Shown one piece after another: positions 9,145 to 18,486 of a stretch of DNA of 64,000 bases (position 1 is the stretch's first letter; the number at the start of each line of letters is the position of its first letter). The stretch lies in contig CADCTW010000133.1 in the NCBI GenBank assembly GCA_902805735.1, positions 62,001-126,000 on the forward strand, in the 5' to 3' direction. The translations under genes were made by a program, and so were the position numbers. The notes under the pieces were generated by a model that worked only from the letters and a program-made list of their open reading frames with translations, did no database searches and had not been told where the DNA came from. This stretch comes from an uncultured Gemmatimonadota bacterium. Its GTDB lineage: Bacteria; Gemmatimonadota; Gemmatimonadetes; Longimicrobiales; Longimicrobiaceae.

Positions 9145-11772
9145 CTAAACGCCACAATGCTCGCATGGTACCGGCACGGGTTCTAGCGGGCATGGTAGCC
9201 ACAGCGAGAACTCCGTCTGACACGCGCAGACGGAAATCCCGGTTGTATCATCAGCCGCAGCCGAGCCGGCCGGGGTACTCGCAGCCAAGAGCTCAAGAAT
9301 GTGGCGCAACGTCTTCGCTGGTTCCGTTCCATGGAACGCGCGAATGATGGGTGCGAAGATCGGTGCATACTCGTCGAACGCGAGTCGGCATGCGTCCTTG
9401 TCGCCCTCCAACATGTCCCATTCCCCACGACACATCCCGCCGAAGAAGCCCTCCTGAATGTCCGCTACGGCGAGGGTGAGCCCCCGCTCGTACCGATCCC
9501 AAACGGAGGGATCTGCGTCAGGAGCGTACATGATCCTTTCGGTACGCAGCCAATTCAGGAACGGCCACGGGCTGATCGCACCGTACGCGGTGGTCGCGGC
9601 AGCCCTAACTACCGGGGAGGGGTCTCGCGTCAACTCGCAGAGCACGCCGCTGACGATAGTGTCCTCCTTCCCGTCCGTGACGTACTCATCCGACACCCTT
9701 TTTAGTGCGCGGAGGACGATTCCGCCGACGGCACCGTCGTCCAGCGGGTTCGTCTCGTCAATCATCAGCAGTTCCCGGATGAACGCGGGATCATCGATAA
9801 GGAGAGCTTCTACATCGTCTGCATCATCCGCAAGGATCGCCATGAGCTTTGCCGCGCTGGCTTTTGAGATCGGATCGTCGTCTGCCGCCGCCGCAACGAC
9901 AACTCCGCGGACCCAGTCGTAGTTCGCGTCGAACCATCCCTTCCGCTCGGCACCGTTCCAGGCGACTTCCCAGAGGCACGACAAGAGGAACCTGCGTAAC
10001 GCCACTTCCGCGCATCCAGCGAGTCCGTCCAACGCAGCCCGCAACCTGTTGAGATTGCAATCCCGTGTGAGGTACCAACGGAGTGCGTCTGATTCGACCT
10101 CCGACTCCAATACACCGGCCATCGCAGCGCAGATCTCGTGCGCTTGCCCGACCAGCCGGGTCGGCCAGTCACGGAGCCAGTGCGCGACTACAAAGTCCCG
10201 CTCCCGCGAGTAGTAGAAGTCGACGTCCGACACCCCACCCATAGTGCCTGAGCGCCGCATGAGGAGCGCGGACTCGAACGGACCTTCCGCAAGCCCTTCC
10301 GTGACCGGCACGTTGAGGCGCTTGAGGAGTTCGTGGTACCCTACCGGTCCTCCCTGGTCGAGCACGGCCTCTGCGGTATGACGCAGGAGGACGCGGCCAG
10401 CGTCGAGGTCGCGGATTCTCGCACGGTCGAGCTTGGTCAGGAGCCGTTTCTGGATCAGGTCCGTTTCGTCCAACGACGGAGGAAGAACACCGCCCGCGTA
10501 CGTCTCCATCGCAAGCCGGAGCACGAGCGGGTCGCGCACAGGCGCGTACCCGGCAGGGATGCGCACGCCATACACGCCAGCGGCGACCTCCAGCGCTTTA
10601 CGTGCCTCTTCCTCGTCGAACCCCCCGAGCGTGACCACGTGCCAGTTCTTCGGAGCGGAGTCGGCTCCGACTTCGATGGCGGGGATTCCTACCGCCGGAA
10701 TACCCGCCGCCCGCGCGAGGGCGGAAACGTTCCCGGTGCCGTCGAGCATCAGTCGCCGCGCCGCCACCGTTGTCATACTCAGGACCAGAGTCACGCCCCG
10801 GTCGACGAGGCGCTCCCCCTCCCGGTCGATAGCCCGTGCCGCATCCGTGCTGGCCTCATTCCACCCGTCCACGAACACGACGAGGCGCCGCCCGGACGAT
10901 CGTGCGATGCGCGACAGGCGGTCGGCCGCGACCCGCGACGTGTCGATGCCATGGTGGAAGTTCCACTCGAAGTCTTCACGCAACTCTTCAAGGAGCCCGC
11001 CGATCGCAACTGCGGGAAAGAACAGAGTCGGATCCCCGGCGGCGAGCCTCGCCTCGGCGACGTGGCACATGAGGTTCGTCTTCCCCTGCTGCGGCGGGCC
11101 GATCAGCAGGATGACTGGATGTCCGCTCTGGATCTGAAGACTAAGCTCCGCCTCAGCCTGGGGTCGGCGTACGTAGAGTCCGGGGACATACTTTTTCCCG
11201 TCGCGGGGGTCTTCGGCCCGCAGAAGTCGCATCCGATAGTCGACCTGCGCTTTGCAGAAGGTAAGCAGGTTATCGGGATCCAGCGTGATCAAGCGCTCCA
11301 GTGCCTCGGCCCGCAGCTCGAGGTCTGCCACAGAGAGCCGGAATCCGCGTTGCGCGTAGGGGTGCTCGGCTGGGATGTGTGATTGATCAAGCGGACGCTC
11401 GGTGATCACGTCGTAGATCACCGCCTTCTTGCCGTTTGTCACGACCGCGAATGGGGGCATGCCGCCGCCGTTCTGGACCAGTCGCGCGTACGAGATCGCC
11501 TGGACGCGTGCACGGTCGTCGAGCGGCTCGTCCGGAGCCTTCGTCTCCACTATCATCAGGTTTCTGCCGTCGCTGAGCCGGACAAGGAGATCGGCGCGAG
11601 GGCGATACCGCTCCGGGTAGTCCGGCTCCCGGGAATCGAAATGCTTCGTTTGGCGCCCGAAGTGCAGATCGAACACGACTTCAACCGAGAAGTCCTCCGG
11701 CCGAAATCCGTGATCGGCGAGCCAATGGGTCACGAGCTTGGTCCGAACATCCTCTTCGGTTCTCAGTGCCAT
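9145..11772 (-). CDS. STAND NTPase with N-terminal HsdR-like nuclease domain
   Basis: An 875-aa protein in three parts. Residues ~1-160: a type I restriction HsdR-N-like PD-(D/E)xK domain with RADLLVRL then MIVETKAP, matching the D…ExK core. Residues ~195-480: a STAND/NACHT-like ATPase with Walker A GPPQQGKTNL and Walker B LVVFVDGWNEA. The rest: Leu/Ala-rich helical repeats, as in sensor regions. This layout (effector nuclease, NTPase switch, repeat sensor) is that of anti-phage STAND (Avs-like, NLR-like) proteins, which are triggered by a phage protein. It follows the GHKL ATPase on the same strand with ~180 bp between. Domain calls are by eye; trigger unknown. Confidence 0.75.
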   Translation of the reverse strand: MALRTEEDVRTKLVTHWLADHGFRPEDFSVEVVFDLHFGRQTKHFDSREPDYPERYRPRADLLVRLSDGRNLMIVETKAPDEPLDDRARVQAISYARLVQNGGGMPPFAVVTNGKKAVIYDVITERPLDQSHIPAEHPYAQRGFRLSVADLELRAEALERLITLDPDNLLTFCKAQVDYRMRLLRAEDPRDGKKYVPGLYVRRPQAEAELSLQIQSGHPVILLIGPPQQGKTNLMCHVAEARLAAGDPTLFFPAVAIGGLLEELREDFEWNFHHGIDTSRVAADRLSRIARSSGRRLVVFVDGWNEASTDAARAIDREGERLVDRGVTLVLSMTTVAARRLMLDGTGNVSALARAAGIPAVGIPAIEVGADSAPKNWHVVTLGGFDEEEARKALEVAAGVYGVRIPAGYAPVRDPLVLRLAMETYAGGVLPPSLDETDLIQKRLLTKLDRARIRDLDAGRVLLRHTAEAVLDQGGPVGYHELLKRLNVPVTEGLAEGPFESALLMRRSGTMGGVSDVDFYYSRERDFVVAHWLRDWPTRLVGQAHEICAAMAGVLESEVESDALRWYLTRDCNLNRLRAALDGLAGCAEVALRRFLLSCLWEVAWNGAERKGWFDANYDWVRGVVVAAAADDDPISKASAAKLMAILADDADDVEALLIDDPAFIRELLMIDETNPLDDGAVGGIVLRALKRVSDEYVTDGKEDTIVSGVLCELTRDPSPVVRAAATTAYGAISPWPFLNWLRTERIMYAPDADPSVWDRYERGLTLAVADIQEGFFGGMCRGEWDMLEGDKDACRLAFDEYAPIFAPIIRAFHGTEPAKTLRHILELLAASTPAGSAAADDTTGISVCACQTEFSLWLPCPLEPVPVPCEHCGV

Positions 11773-11951
11773 TCTTATGGTCCAGAATAGGGTAGGGCGG
11801 TTGGCCTAACCTCCAACGAGGGCAGAATCCGCCGGCTTGAGGTGCCCAGCAGCGGAGTGGATACTGCGCGAGATCCAACCTCCTGGAGCGAGCCGCATCA
11901 ATCCGCTTGAGCCGTCGAGACGGCATTGCGGCGGAGGACGGAGTTGCGGAC

Positions 11952-14900
11952 TCAGCTACAGGATTCCGCTCCGACTTGTGGCTCCGTACTCAGCACGGCG
12001 CGTATATCCCCGAGGTGGGTGGATACAAACCGCAGCGATTCAGGTGCGCGCGCGAGCACAACCCTGATCCTGCCGTCCGCCGCACCCGTGAGAGCCCCGA
12101 TCACATCCTCGTCGGGCGTCCCATTGGCGTGCTTGAACTTCGCCGCGCATACCGGGCAGAGCGCCAGGTGGTTCGGCCGGTGCTCACGGGTTAGGGCGAG
12201 CAGCTGCACGGTCTCGAAATAGTACTCACCCGACGCGAGCTTGAACGGCATCTCTCGTTCGCAGATCTGGCAGACCATGATGCCGTCGTCGTTGGTATAC
12301 AGGTCGCGCAGGTACTCCCGGGCGTCGGCCCGCGCTTCCCGGTCGGAGACGCGGACGGACCGGTTCCTCCGTTCAAACTCGACCGCCGGTGCCTGCGCGG
12401 CCTCCGCGGCCACGCGGCCCCCACGCCGCACGGGATCGGCCGACTCCCGCTCCGGGAACGGGCTGCGCGCGCGCCGGTCGACAAGCTCCATGAACTCGTG
12501 CAGGAAGGCTGTGCGATCGTCCGCCGGAAGCGCGGCCAGGCGGTCCGCGAGCTCGAGGGGGATGCCGATGCTCTCCGCGGCCTGCTTTCGTGCCTGGTAT
12601 GCCTCCTGACGCTGTTGAACCCGCTCGCCCAACCCGACCACTGGGAGCCAGCCGTTTGGGTCGTCACGGCGGAAGGTCGGATGGACGTCGGCGAGCGTGA
12701 TCTCCGAGGGCATGTAGAAGTTCCCTTCGGCATCAGGAACCCACGCCCGGCTCCGCAACTCGTACACGAGGGTGGAGGGCCGGGACAGAAGCGCCGCACG
12801 GTTGTTCGGGCGCTGCCGAGCTTCCTGCTGGTACCGGGAGGCCGCGAGGAGGGTGTTCCACACGCACCGGCTCACCTCGACGGACAGGCGGTTGAAGTAT
12901 CCGACCAGCCCAGAGATCGTGTAGTCGTCATTGAGCGCGTACTCGGTTCGGGTGCGCCAGAACTCCTGGCGCAGGTACGCATAGTCGGGGTGCGTCTCGG
13001 GAATCGTCGTCTTCTCGATCTGCAGGTGCCGCATCACCCCAAGCTCTGCCGCGAACTCCTCTAGGCCGTCCAGTTTCGCAGGAATGTAGCCTGACCACAG
13101 CGGTTCATGCCCGTCGTCGGAGGCGAGCACGGATGCGAGCCCCGTGGAGGAGTACGGGGAATCCAGGTACATCCCGTCGGGCTGGCAGAACGTCTCCCCG
13201 TCCGCGGCCAGGAAGAGGAACGCGTCCTCGAAGATGCTCGAGTCCTCCTCCTTCCACCACTCGATGAAGCGCCGGAGGTGGAGGATGTGGTCTTCCGTGC
13301 TCGGGTTCGGCGAATCCTGCCGGTAGTAGCTATCCAGGATGGACACGAGTTCCTCCTCCACCCCGGCAGTTTTCACCCCGAGCCGGCCGAGGAAGCTTTT
13401 CACCTTCTCAGATCGCTCTCTGTTCCTGCCCGCCAGAACTTCCGACTTCAGGTAAGGCAGGCGCGAGGCGAAATCTGGATCCCCGTCCCCCGGGAAGTAG
13501 GCGTCGCGCGCGCGCACGTGTTCTCCGGAGGCGAGCCGGACGATCTGGTACTCCTGCAGATCGTAGATGCTCACCTTATGAGCGAGGGAGACCTCCAGGA
13601 GCGCGTAGAACCGGTACATCCACTCGTCGGGTCTCGCAGCCAACCAGTCGCGCGCCGCCGGGGCGATCCAGCCGGTGAAGTGATGGTGCAGCGCGGAGCC
13701 GAGGTTCGGCCAGGTCCAAGCCTCGATCCCGAGGCTCGAGAGGAGGAGATTCTCCCGCCGCTGGTCGACGGCGCCTGCGGGTGCCCACCTAGCCGTCCTA
13801 GCCGTGCCCGTGCTCAGAAAGAACGGGAGGAGGTCGTCGGTGATCACGTCCTTAATCGCGCGCGGTCCCTGGACGAGGTCGCGGGCGGGCAGGTGCCCGC
13901 CGGCGTGCGCGGGTACCAGGTTCTCCCGCCGCAGGATGCCGAGGACCGCATCCCGGATTGGCCCGTAGAACGGCTCGAGATCGTCCTCCCTGTTGGGCAG
14001 GACGGCGAGGAAGTCGGTCGTGAGCAGTCCCATGTCGCGGATCGCGGGGAGCGTGCCCACCAGCAACTCCGCGGTCTGCGCGAGGAGCTGCTGGTTGCCG
14101 GCGTCCGCGTGCCGGATGCTGTCGCGCGCGACCGTCGAAGCGTACGGTCCGTGGATGTGGAACCGGAGGCGGGGGGACTCCTTGTCCGCGGGGAAGAAGA
14201 GGAACAGCTTCCCGTCGGTCTCGGCGATGCGCAGGGCAGGAGCGGGGTCCCCTTCCGCGTCGCCGCCCGGCGCCGGCTTCGCGGAGTGCGGCTCGATCGC
14301 GAACGCCACCGCCACGTTCAGCTTCGGCTTGTCCTTGAGCGGGGACTGGAATCGCAGCCAGTGGGTGACCGCGGGGAAGGCGTCGCCGGGCGCCTCCCTG
14401 ATGATCGTGACCCGCCCCTGCTCCTCGCCGACGCGCTCCACGCGTCCGTACGCGGACTCCTCCTCCACGCACCAGGTGATCTCGCGGACGTGCGTCAGGA
14501 AGAGGAGGGTCTCCGCCGCGAGCGCGCGCAGCCCGCTGGCTGTTTCCGCGTGGGCCCGGAGCGGGGTCTTGTCGGTCCGGTTAAACGGAAACTCGAAACG
14601 GGTCGCTGTTCCCAGGCCGGGGGCGGCCGGAAGCGGTTCTGGGCAGACCAGGTCGCGCACCTCGAACGCGTAGTCGCCGGAGAAGACGCGGGGCGTGTCG
14701 GTGTACGCGAAAACCGCCTTGAAGCCGACGCCGAACTTCCCGATCTGGTTGACATCGTCCTTCTTGGTGCTCTTTCCGATCTGGGTGATCGACTCCACGT
14801 CCGCCGGACTGAACACGCGGCCGTCGTGGGTGAGGATGAGGCCGTCGGCGCGCAGGTCGAACGAAACCGAGGTCGCCCGGGCATCCTCCGCGTTCTGGAG

Positions 14901-15038
14901 GAGCTCGTAGATGAAGTGCGCCTCGTCCGGGTACAACTCCGTGAGCAGCGTCCGGAAGTCGAACTCGTTCTCCTGATTCGCGAGCACCCACTTGCGGCGC
15001 TTCTCGCTGATACGAGAGAGGTGGGCGGCTGCGTTCAT
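11952..15038 (-). CDS. GHKL/sacsin-type ATPase with C-terminal zinc/HNH-like domain
   Basis: A 1028-aa protein. Residues ~25-190 are a sacsin-type GHKL (Hsp90-like) ATPase: ELLQNAEDARA (N-box with catalytic E and Mg-binding N), ILTHDGRVF (G1-like) and IGKFGVGFKAVF (G2 lid). The long middle is helical. Near the C-terminus (~920-985) there is CQICEREMPF … HRPNHLALCPVC, a treble-clef arrangement like HNH/zinc modules, but the usual catalytic His position reads 'ETVQLL', so it may bind rather than cut. The ATG overlaps the SNF2 stop (ATGA), so the two are coupled. Proposed role: ATP-driven clamp working with the SNF2 motor in DNA defence. Confidence 0.75.
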   Translation of the reverse strand: MNAAAHLSRISEKRRKWVLANQENEFDFRTLLTELYPDEAHFIYELLQNAEDARATSVSFDLRADGLILTHDGRVFSPADVESITQIGKSTKKDDVNQIGKFGVGFKAVFAYTDTPRVFSGDYAFEVRDLVCPEPLPAAPGLGTATRFEFPFNRTDKTPLRAHAETASGLRALAAETLLFLTHVREITWCVEEESAYGRVERVGEEQGRVTIIREAPGDAFPAVTHWLRFQSPLKDKPKLNVAVAFAIEPHSAKPAPGGDAEGDPAPALRIAETDGKLFLFFPADKESPRLRFHIHGPYASTVARDSIRHADAGNQQLLAQTAELLVGTLPAIRDMGLLTTDFLAVLPNREDDLEPFYGPIRDAVLGILRRENLVPAHAGGHLPARDLVQGPRAIKDVITDDLLPFFLSTGTARTARWAPAGAVDQRRENLLLSSLGIEAWTWPNLGSALHHHFTGWIAPAARDWLAARPDEWMYRFYALLEVSLAHKVSIYDLQEYQIVRLASGEHVRARDAYFPGDGDPDFASRLPYLKSEVLAGRNRERSEKVKSFLGRLGVKTAGVEEELVSILDSYYRQDSPNPSTEDHILHLRRFIEWWKEEDSSIFEDAFLFLAADGETFCQPDGMYLDSPYSSTGLASVLASDDGHEPLWSGYIPAKLDGLEEFAAELGVMRHLQIEKTTIPETHPDYAYLRQEFWRTRTEYALNDDYTISGLVGYFNRLSVEVSRCVWNTLLAASRYQQEARQRPNNRAALLSRPSTLVYELRSRAWVPDAEGNFYMPSEITLADVHPTFRRDDPNGWLPVVGLGERVQQRQEAYQARKQAAESIGIPLELADRLAALPADDRTAFLHEFMELVDRRARSPFPERESADPVRRGGRVAAEAAQAPAVEFERRNRSVRVSDREARADAREYLRDLYTNDDGIMVCQICEREMPFKLASGEYYFETVQLLALTREHRPNHLALCPVCAAKFKHANGTPDEDVIGALTGAADGRIRVVLARAPESLRFVSTHLGDIRAVLSTEPQVGAESCS

Positions 15039-18000
15039 GTCGTGGGCGCCAGCGGGTGAATGTGGATGTACCCGTCCGCGACGGGGCGGGTGACCACGTC
15101 GACCGTCCCCTCCGCGGCGTCCAACTCCGCGGAGCGCCGTGCGTGGTCGGCCTGCGCCGCGTCGACGCGCGCCAGGTGCATGCGACGGATGTTAGGGTGC
15201 GTGGCGCTGCTGATCTGCTGGTGCAGCATGGCAAGCCGGGCCTCGTGGCTCCTGCGCAGGCTCGAGCGGCGGAAGTCGGCGAGCCGGAGCGTCTCAGCGC
15301 GGTGCTCCTCGCGGTGCTGCGACCACAGGGCGTACTGCCGGGCTTCGAGCTCTTCGAGCGCGGCGCCGGGCGGCCGCGGAGGATCCCCGGCGGGACCGGA
15401 CTCGGCGGTGGCGAGGAGCTCGAAAAAACGCGCCTCAACTCCCGGGTCGGTGCAGACCGGCTGGAACACGGACGAGGTCCGGAGCCCGCGCGATTCCCAC
15501 CGGTAGATCGCGAACGGGTAGACGCCGGGCTCGATCTCATCGGCGCGGACACGGAGCGTCACGGCCAGGGGCTGCTCGGGCGCGAGCGCGTGCGCGGCTT
15601 GCTGCGCGAGCGGATGGACGGGGGTGATGAAGGTCACCGCGCGGTGGTCGGTGGCGTACCCGCTATCGAAAGTAACGGCGAGGTGCGGATCGCTGCCTTT
15701 AAGCCAGCGCTCCCACTCGCGGTACACCGGCGAGCGGCTGGAGGAGAGCCGCCGGTAGTCCTGCAGGAGTCGCTCGCGGTCCGCCTGGCTGGCGCGCAGC
15801 GTCTGCTTGGCTCCGGATCCGAGGAGCGACGCTTCGCCGGTGCCGACATTTGCGGTATACGCGCGGACGAGGTTCTGGAGCGCCTCGGGTGCGAGCCAGT
15901 CGCTCGCAGCGTCGTGGACGTCCTGGTCGCGCTGAGCGGGCGGCAACGCGACTCCGAAGAGCGCGCTCTGCTCCGCCTCGAGGCGGCCCTGCTCCTGGAT
16001 CGCGCGGACCTCGTTGTCCGCGAGCTGCTCCAGGCGGGCGCGGCGTTCGTCTTCGGAGAGCTGCAGGTCGTCGCCGATCCGCCTCAACTCCCTTCCGATG
16101 CGGCCGAGGATCTCCTCGCTTCCTCCCAACGCCTCCTGGAACACGCCGATGCGCATCAGGCAGCGAAAGTAGACGTCGGCGTCCACTGTGCCGCCGGTGA
16201 TCAGGTTGTAGATGACAATCGCCGGACTCTTCTGCCCGTAGCGGTCGAGGCGGCCGATCCGCTGCTCCACCCGCATGGGGTTCCAGGGCAGATCGTAGTT
16301 CACCAGCGCATCGCAGAACTGGTAGTCCAAGCCCTCCGAGCCCACCTCGGACGACAGAAGCAGATCCAGCGCTTCCGGGTCCTCGCGGGGGAGAGCGAAT
16401 CGGTGCCGCGTGTCGCGGCGCTCCTCGTCATCGATCCCGCCGTGCACGACCCCGATGCGCACGTCCTCGCCGGCCAGGCGGTCCCACAGGTACCCGAGCG
16501 TGTGCCGGAATCCGCTGAACAGCAGGAGCTTGTTGTTCGGCAGCCCCTGCTTGTCGCGGACCACCGAGCACAGGCGGTCGAACTTGGGGTCCGTGGGGCC
16601 GAGCGATTCCGCACGAGTGAGGAGCTCCCGGACGTCGGGCGCCAGTGCAGTGGGGAGGTCTCCGGGCACCCCCATGCCGCCGTCGTCCCCGCCCATCTCG
16701 TCCCACTCGAGCAGATCCACCCGCCGCTCCAGGATCGCCCGGATGAGGGGCGCGAGGCCGTGGATCGAGCTTGCGGCTTGGCGGCGGAGGGTCGAAAGCA
16801 TGAACGCGACGCCCTGCGGGCCGTGCTCGGCCTCCAGGAGGCGAGCCTGAACGTCGAGGAGCAGCCGGTGCAGGGCCTCCTGCTCGGGCGTGAAGTCGGT
16901 GAGGAGGGTCTCCGGCTTCCGGGTCGTGAACGCCCCGATGTCGCGGCGCCGGGTCCGGTTCAGGAGACGGTCCAGTGTGTGGAGCCGCTCCACGCCCTGC
17001 GTGAACTCCACCCGCTCGGCCCGCCCGATCGGTGCCGTGTGCAGCGCTTCGAGCAGCCGCTGGAACTCCGGGTTCGGCCGGATCAGTTCCTGCCCCCACC
17101 GGGTCGCGCCGGCCTCCTCCAAGGCCTGCCTCGCTTCCGCCTCCCACCCCGGCTCCGCGGCGCGCGCGAGCGAGCTGGCCCGGTTGATGTGCGGGTTCGG
17201 CGCTGTCATATGCTCGAAGCTCGGGGGGTCGATGACCAGATCCGGGCGGAGCACGTTGAGCAGAGTGAATAGGTCGGACGCGCCGAGCTGGATCGGGGTC
17301 GCGGTGAGGAACACCACCGCGTCGGCGCGGTCGCACAGCAGCCTCACGCCCTGGTGGAGCAGCGTGTCCGGATTTCGGATCGCATGCGCCTCGTCGACGA
17401 TGACGAAGTCGAAGCGCGGCGCGGGATCGAGGTCGAGCAGACCGGGGACGCGGCGCCGGCCCCGCCCGCTGCCGTGGAGAAGCTCTTCGTCGAACAGGGA
17501 GAACGGCAGGATCGACTTCGCATATCGTTCCGGCCAGTCGCCCTCCAGGTCGGCCTCCTTGAGGCAGAACCGGAGGCGTTCGCCGTCGAGGTGCTCGAAA
17601 TCCTCGTCGAAGCGGCGAAGCTCCTTCTGCCACTTCCGCTCCGTGACCAGCGGCTTCGGGCAGATGACCAGCACCGAGCGCACCTCCCGGCGCGCCTGCA
17701 TCTCCCGGAGGATCAGCCCCGCCTCAATGGTCTTGCCGACCCCCACCTCGTCCGCTACCAGGAGGCGCGGCCGGTCGGCGTGGATGAACTTGAGGACCGG
17801 GCGGAACTGGTAAGGGATGAAGTTGACGCGCGCTGCGTGGAGTGCGTACAGGGAGGAGACTCCAGGGTGGAGGAGCTGGAGCGCCGTGAGGCGGGCTCGT
17901 AGCTCCGGAACGGCCACGTCGGCTGGCGGGCCCGGGGCGCTGTCGACCGCCTGCAGCTGGCTCTCGTAGTAGGTGGTCGTGGCGCCACCGTGGAACACGG

Positions 18001-18115
18001 TGTACCGTGTCTCGGGACTGCCGGGGAGCACCTGCAGCACCGCTCCACGTATCTGCGGGTCGAACTGCAGCGCTACGAGCTGCCCAGGTTCGAACTGCGA
18101 CGGATCGTTTGGCAT
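15035..18115 (-). CDS. SNF2/RapA-type DNA helicase-translocase
   Basis: About 1026 aa from the ATG at 18115 (preferred over 18262, whose extension is basic and unconserved-looking). SF2 motifs are all visible: DEVGVGKTIEAGLIL (I), VIVDEAHAIRNP (II, DEAH), LTATPIQLG (III), LLFSGFRHTLGYL (IV), SSEVGSEGLDYQ (V) and RIGRLDRYGQ (VI). SNF2 enzymes of this RapA-like branch translocate on duplex DNA and are frequent in phage-defence islands (e.g. DrmD of DISARM), but the other DISARM genes (DUF1998, PLD, methylase) are absent here. It heads a minus-strand operon with the GHKL ATPase. The N-terminal ~60 residues look like a small SH3-like barrel. Confidence 0.85.
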   Translation of the reverse strand: MPNDPSQFEPGQLVALQFDPQIRGAVLQVLPGSPETRYTVFHGGATTTYYESQLQAVDSAPGPPADVAVPELRARLTALQLLHPGVSSLYALHAARVNFIPYQFRPVLKFIHADRPRLLVADEVGVGKTIEAGLILREMQARREVRSVLVICPKPLVTERKWQKELRRFDEDFEHLDGERLRFCLKEADLEGDWPERYAKSILPFSLFDEELLHGSGRGRRRVPGLLDLDPAPRFDFVIVDEAHAIRNPDTLLHQGVRLLCDRADAVVFLTATPIQLGASDLFTLLNVLRPDLVIDPPSFEHMTAPNPHINRASSLARAAEPGWEAEARQALEEAGATRWGQELIRPNPEFQRLLEALHTAPIGRAERVEFTQGVERLHTLDRLLNRTRRRDIGAFTTRKPETLLTDFTPEQEALHRLLLDVQARLLEAEHGPQGVAFMLSTLRRQAASSIHGLAPLIRAILERRVDLLEWDEMGGDDGGMGVPGDLPTALAPDVRELLTRAESLGPTDPKFDRLCSVVRDKQGLPNNKLLLFSGFRHTLGYLWDRLAGEDVRIGVVHGGIDDEERRDTRHRFALPREDPEALDLLLSSEVGSEGLDYQFCDALVNYDLPWNPMRVEQRIGRLDRYGQKSPAIVIYNLITGGTVDADVYFRCLMRIGVFQEALGGSEEILGRIGRELRRIGDDLQLSEDERRARLEQLADNEVRAIQEQGRLEAEQSALFGVALPPAQRDQDVHDAASDWLAPEALQNLVRAYTANVGTGEASLLGSGAKQTLRASQADRERLLQDYRRLSSSRSPVYREWERWLKGSDPHLAVTFDSGYATDHRAVTFITPVHPLAQQAAHALAPEQPLAVTLRVRADEIEPGVYPFAIYRWESRGLRTSSVFQPVCTDPGVEARFFELLATAESGPAGDPPRPPGAALEELEARQYALWSQHREEHRAETLRLADFRRSSLRRSHEARLAMLHQQISSATHPNIRRMHLARVDAAQADHARRSAELDAAEGTVDVVTRPVADGYIHIHPLAPTT

Positions 18116-18486
18116 GGCGTCAGGGGTTCTATTCGGGCATCGCGGGCGATCTGCCAGCGGTCTGGAAGCGGGGCCGGTGCGCCGGATGCCGGACATGTGT
18201 CGAAGCGGGGCGTGGGCTTGACTACGGACTCGCTGGTATTCAAGCCGGACCGAACGGGCCATTGCTCCGGAATGTAAGTTACTGCGCTGGTCGTGGGGCG
18301 GCCACCCACACCGCTACGGGACCGCGCGAGGTGAACGTCAGGGTGCGTAGTGCATACGGCGACATCGGAAAGCGAGGGGCACGCCTCACGGAGGCTGACA
18401 CCGCGCTGACCTGCCAATCCTTGCGGACGGGGTTTCCGGTCGCAAGGTTTCACCTCCGTTCCGTGCCCCCTCCCAATCCCTGCACG
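18116..18486. promoter_or_regulatory. divergent promoter region between SNF2 and DUF3883 genes
   Basis: About 370 bp separate the SNF2 operon (minus) from the DUF3883 operon (plus), so both promoters must lie here. No clear palindrome was found. The long plus-strand frame upstream of 18487 is Arg/Gly-rich and looks non-coding. Confidence 0.4.

Noticed and set aside
13107-15059. 650-codon plus-strand ORF
   Set aside because: It is the mirror of the GHKL ATPase frame on the minus strand; composition is Arg/Gly/Val-rich with no domain.
15056-17272. 738-codon plus-strand ORF
   Set aside because: Shadow of the SNF2 helicase gene; no start context or motif.
9145-18115. DISARM system
   Set aside because: An SNF2 helicase is present, but no DUF1998 (DrmB), phospholipase-D (DrmC) or methyltransferase gene is nearby.
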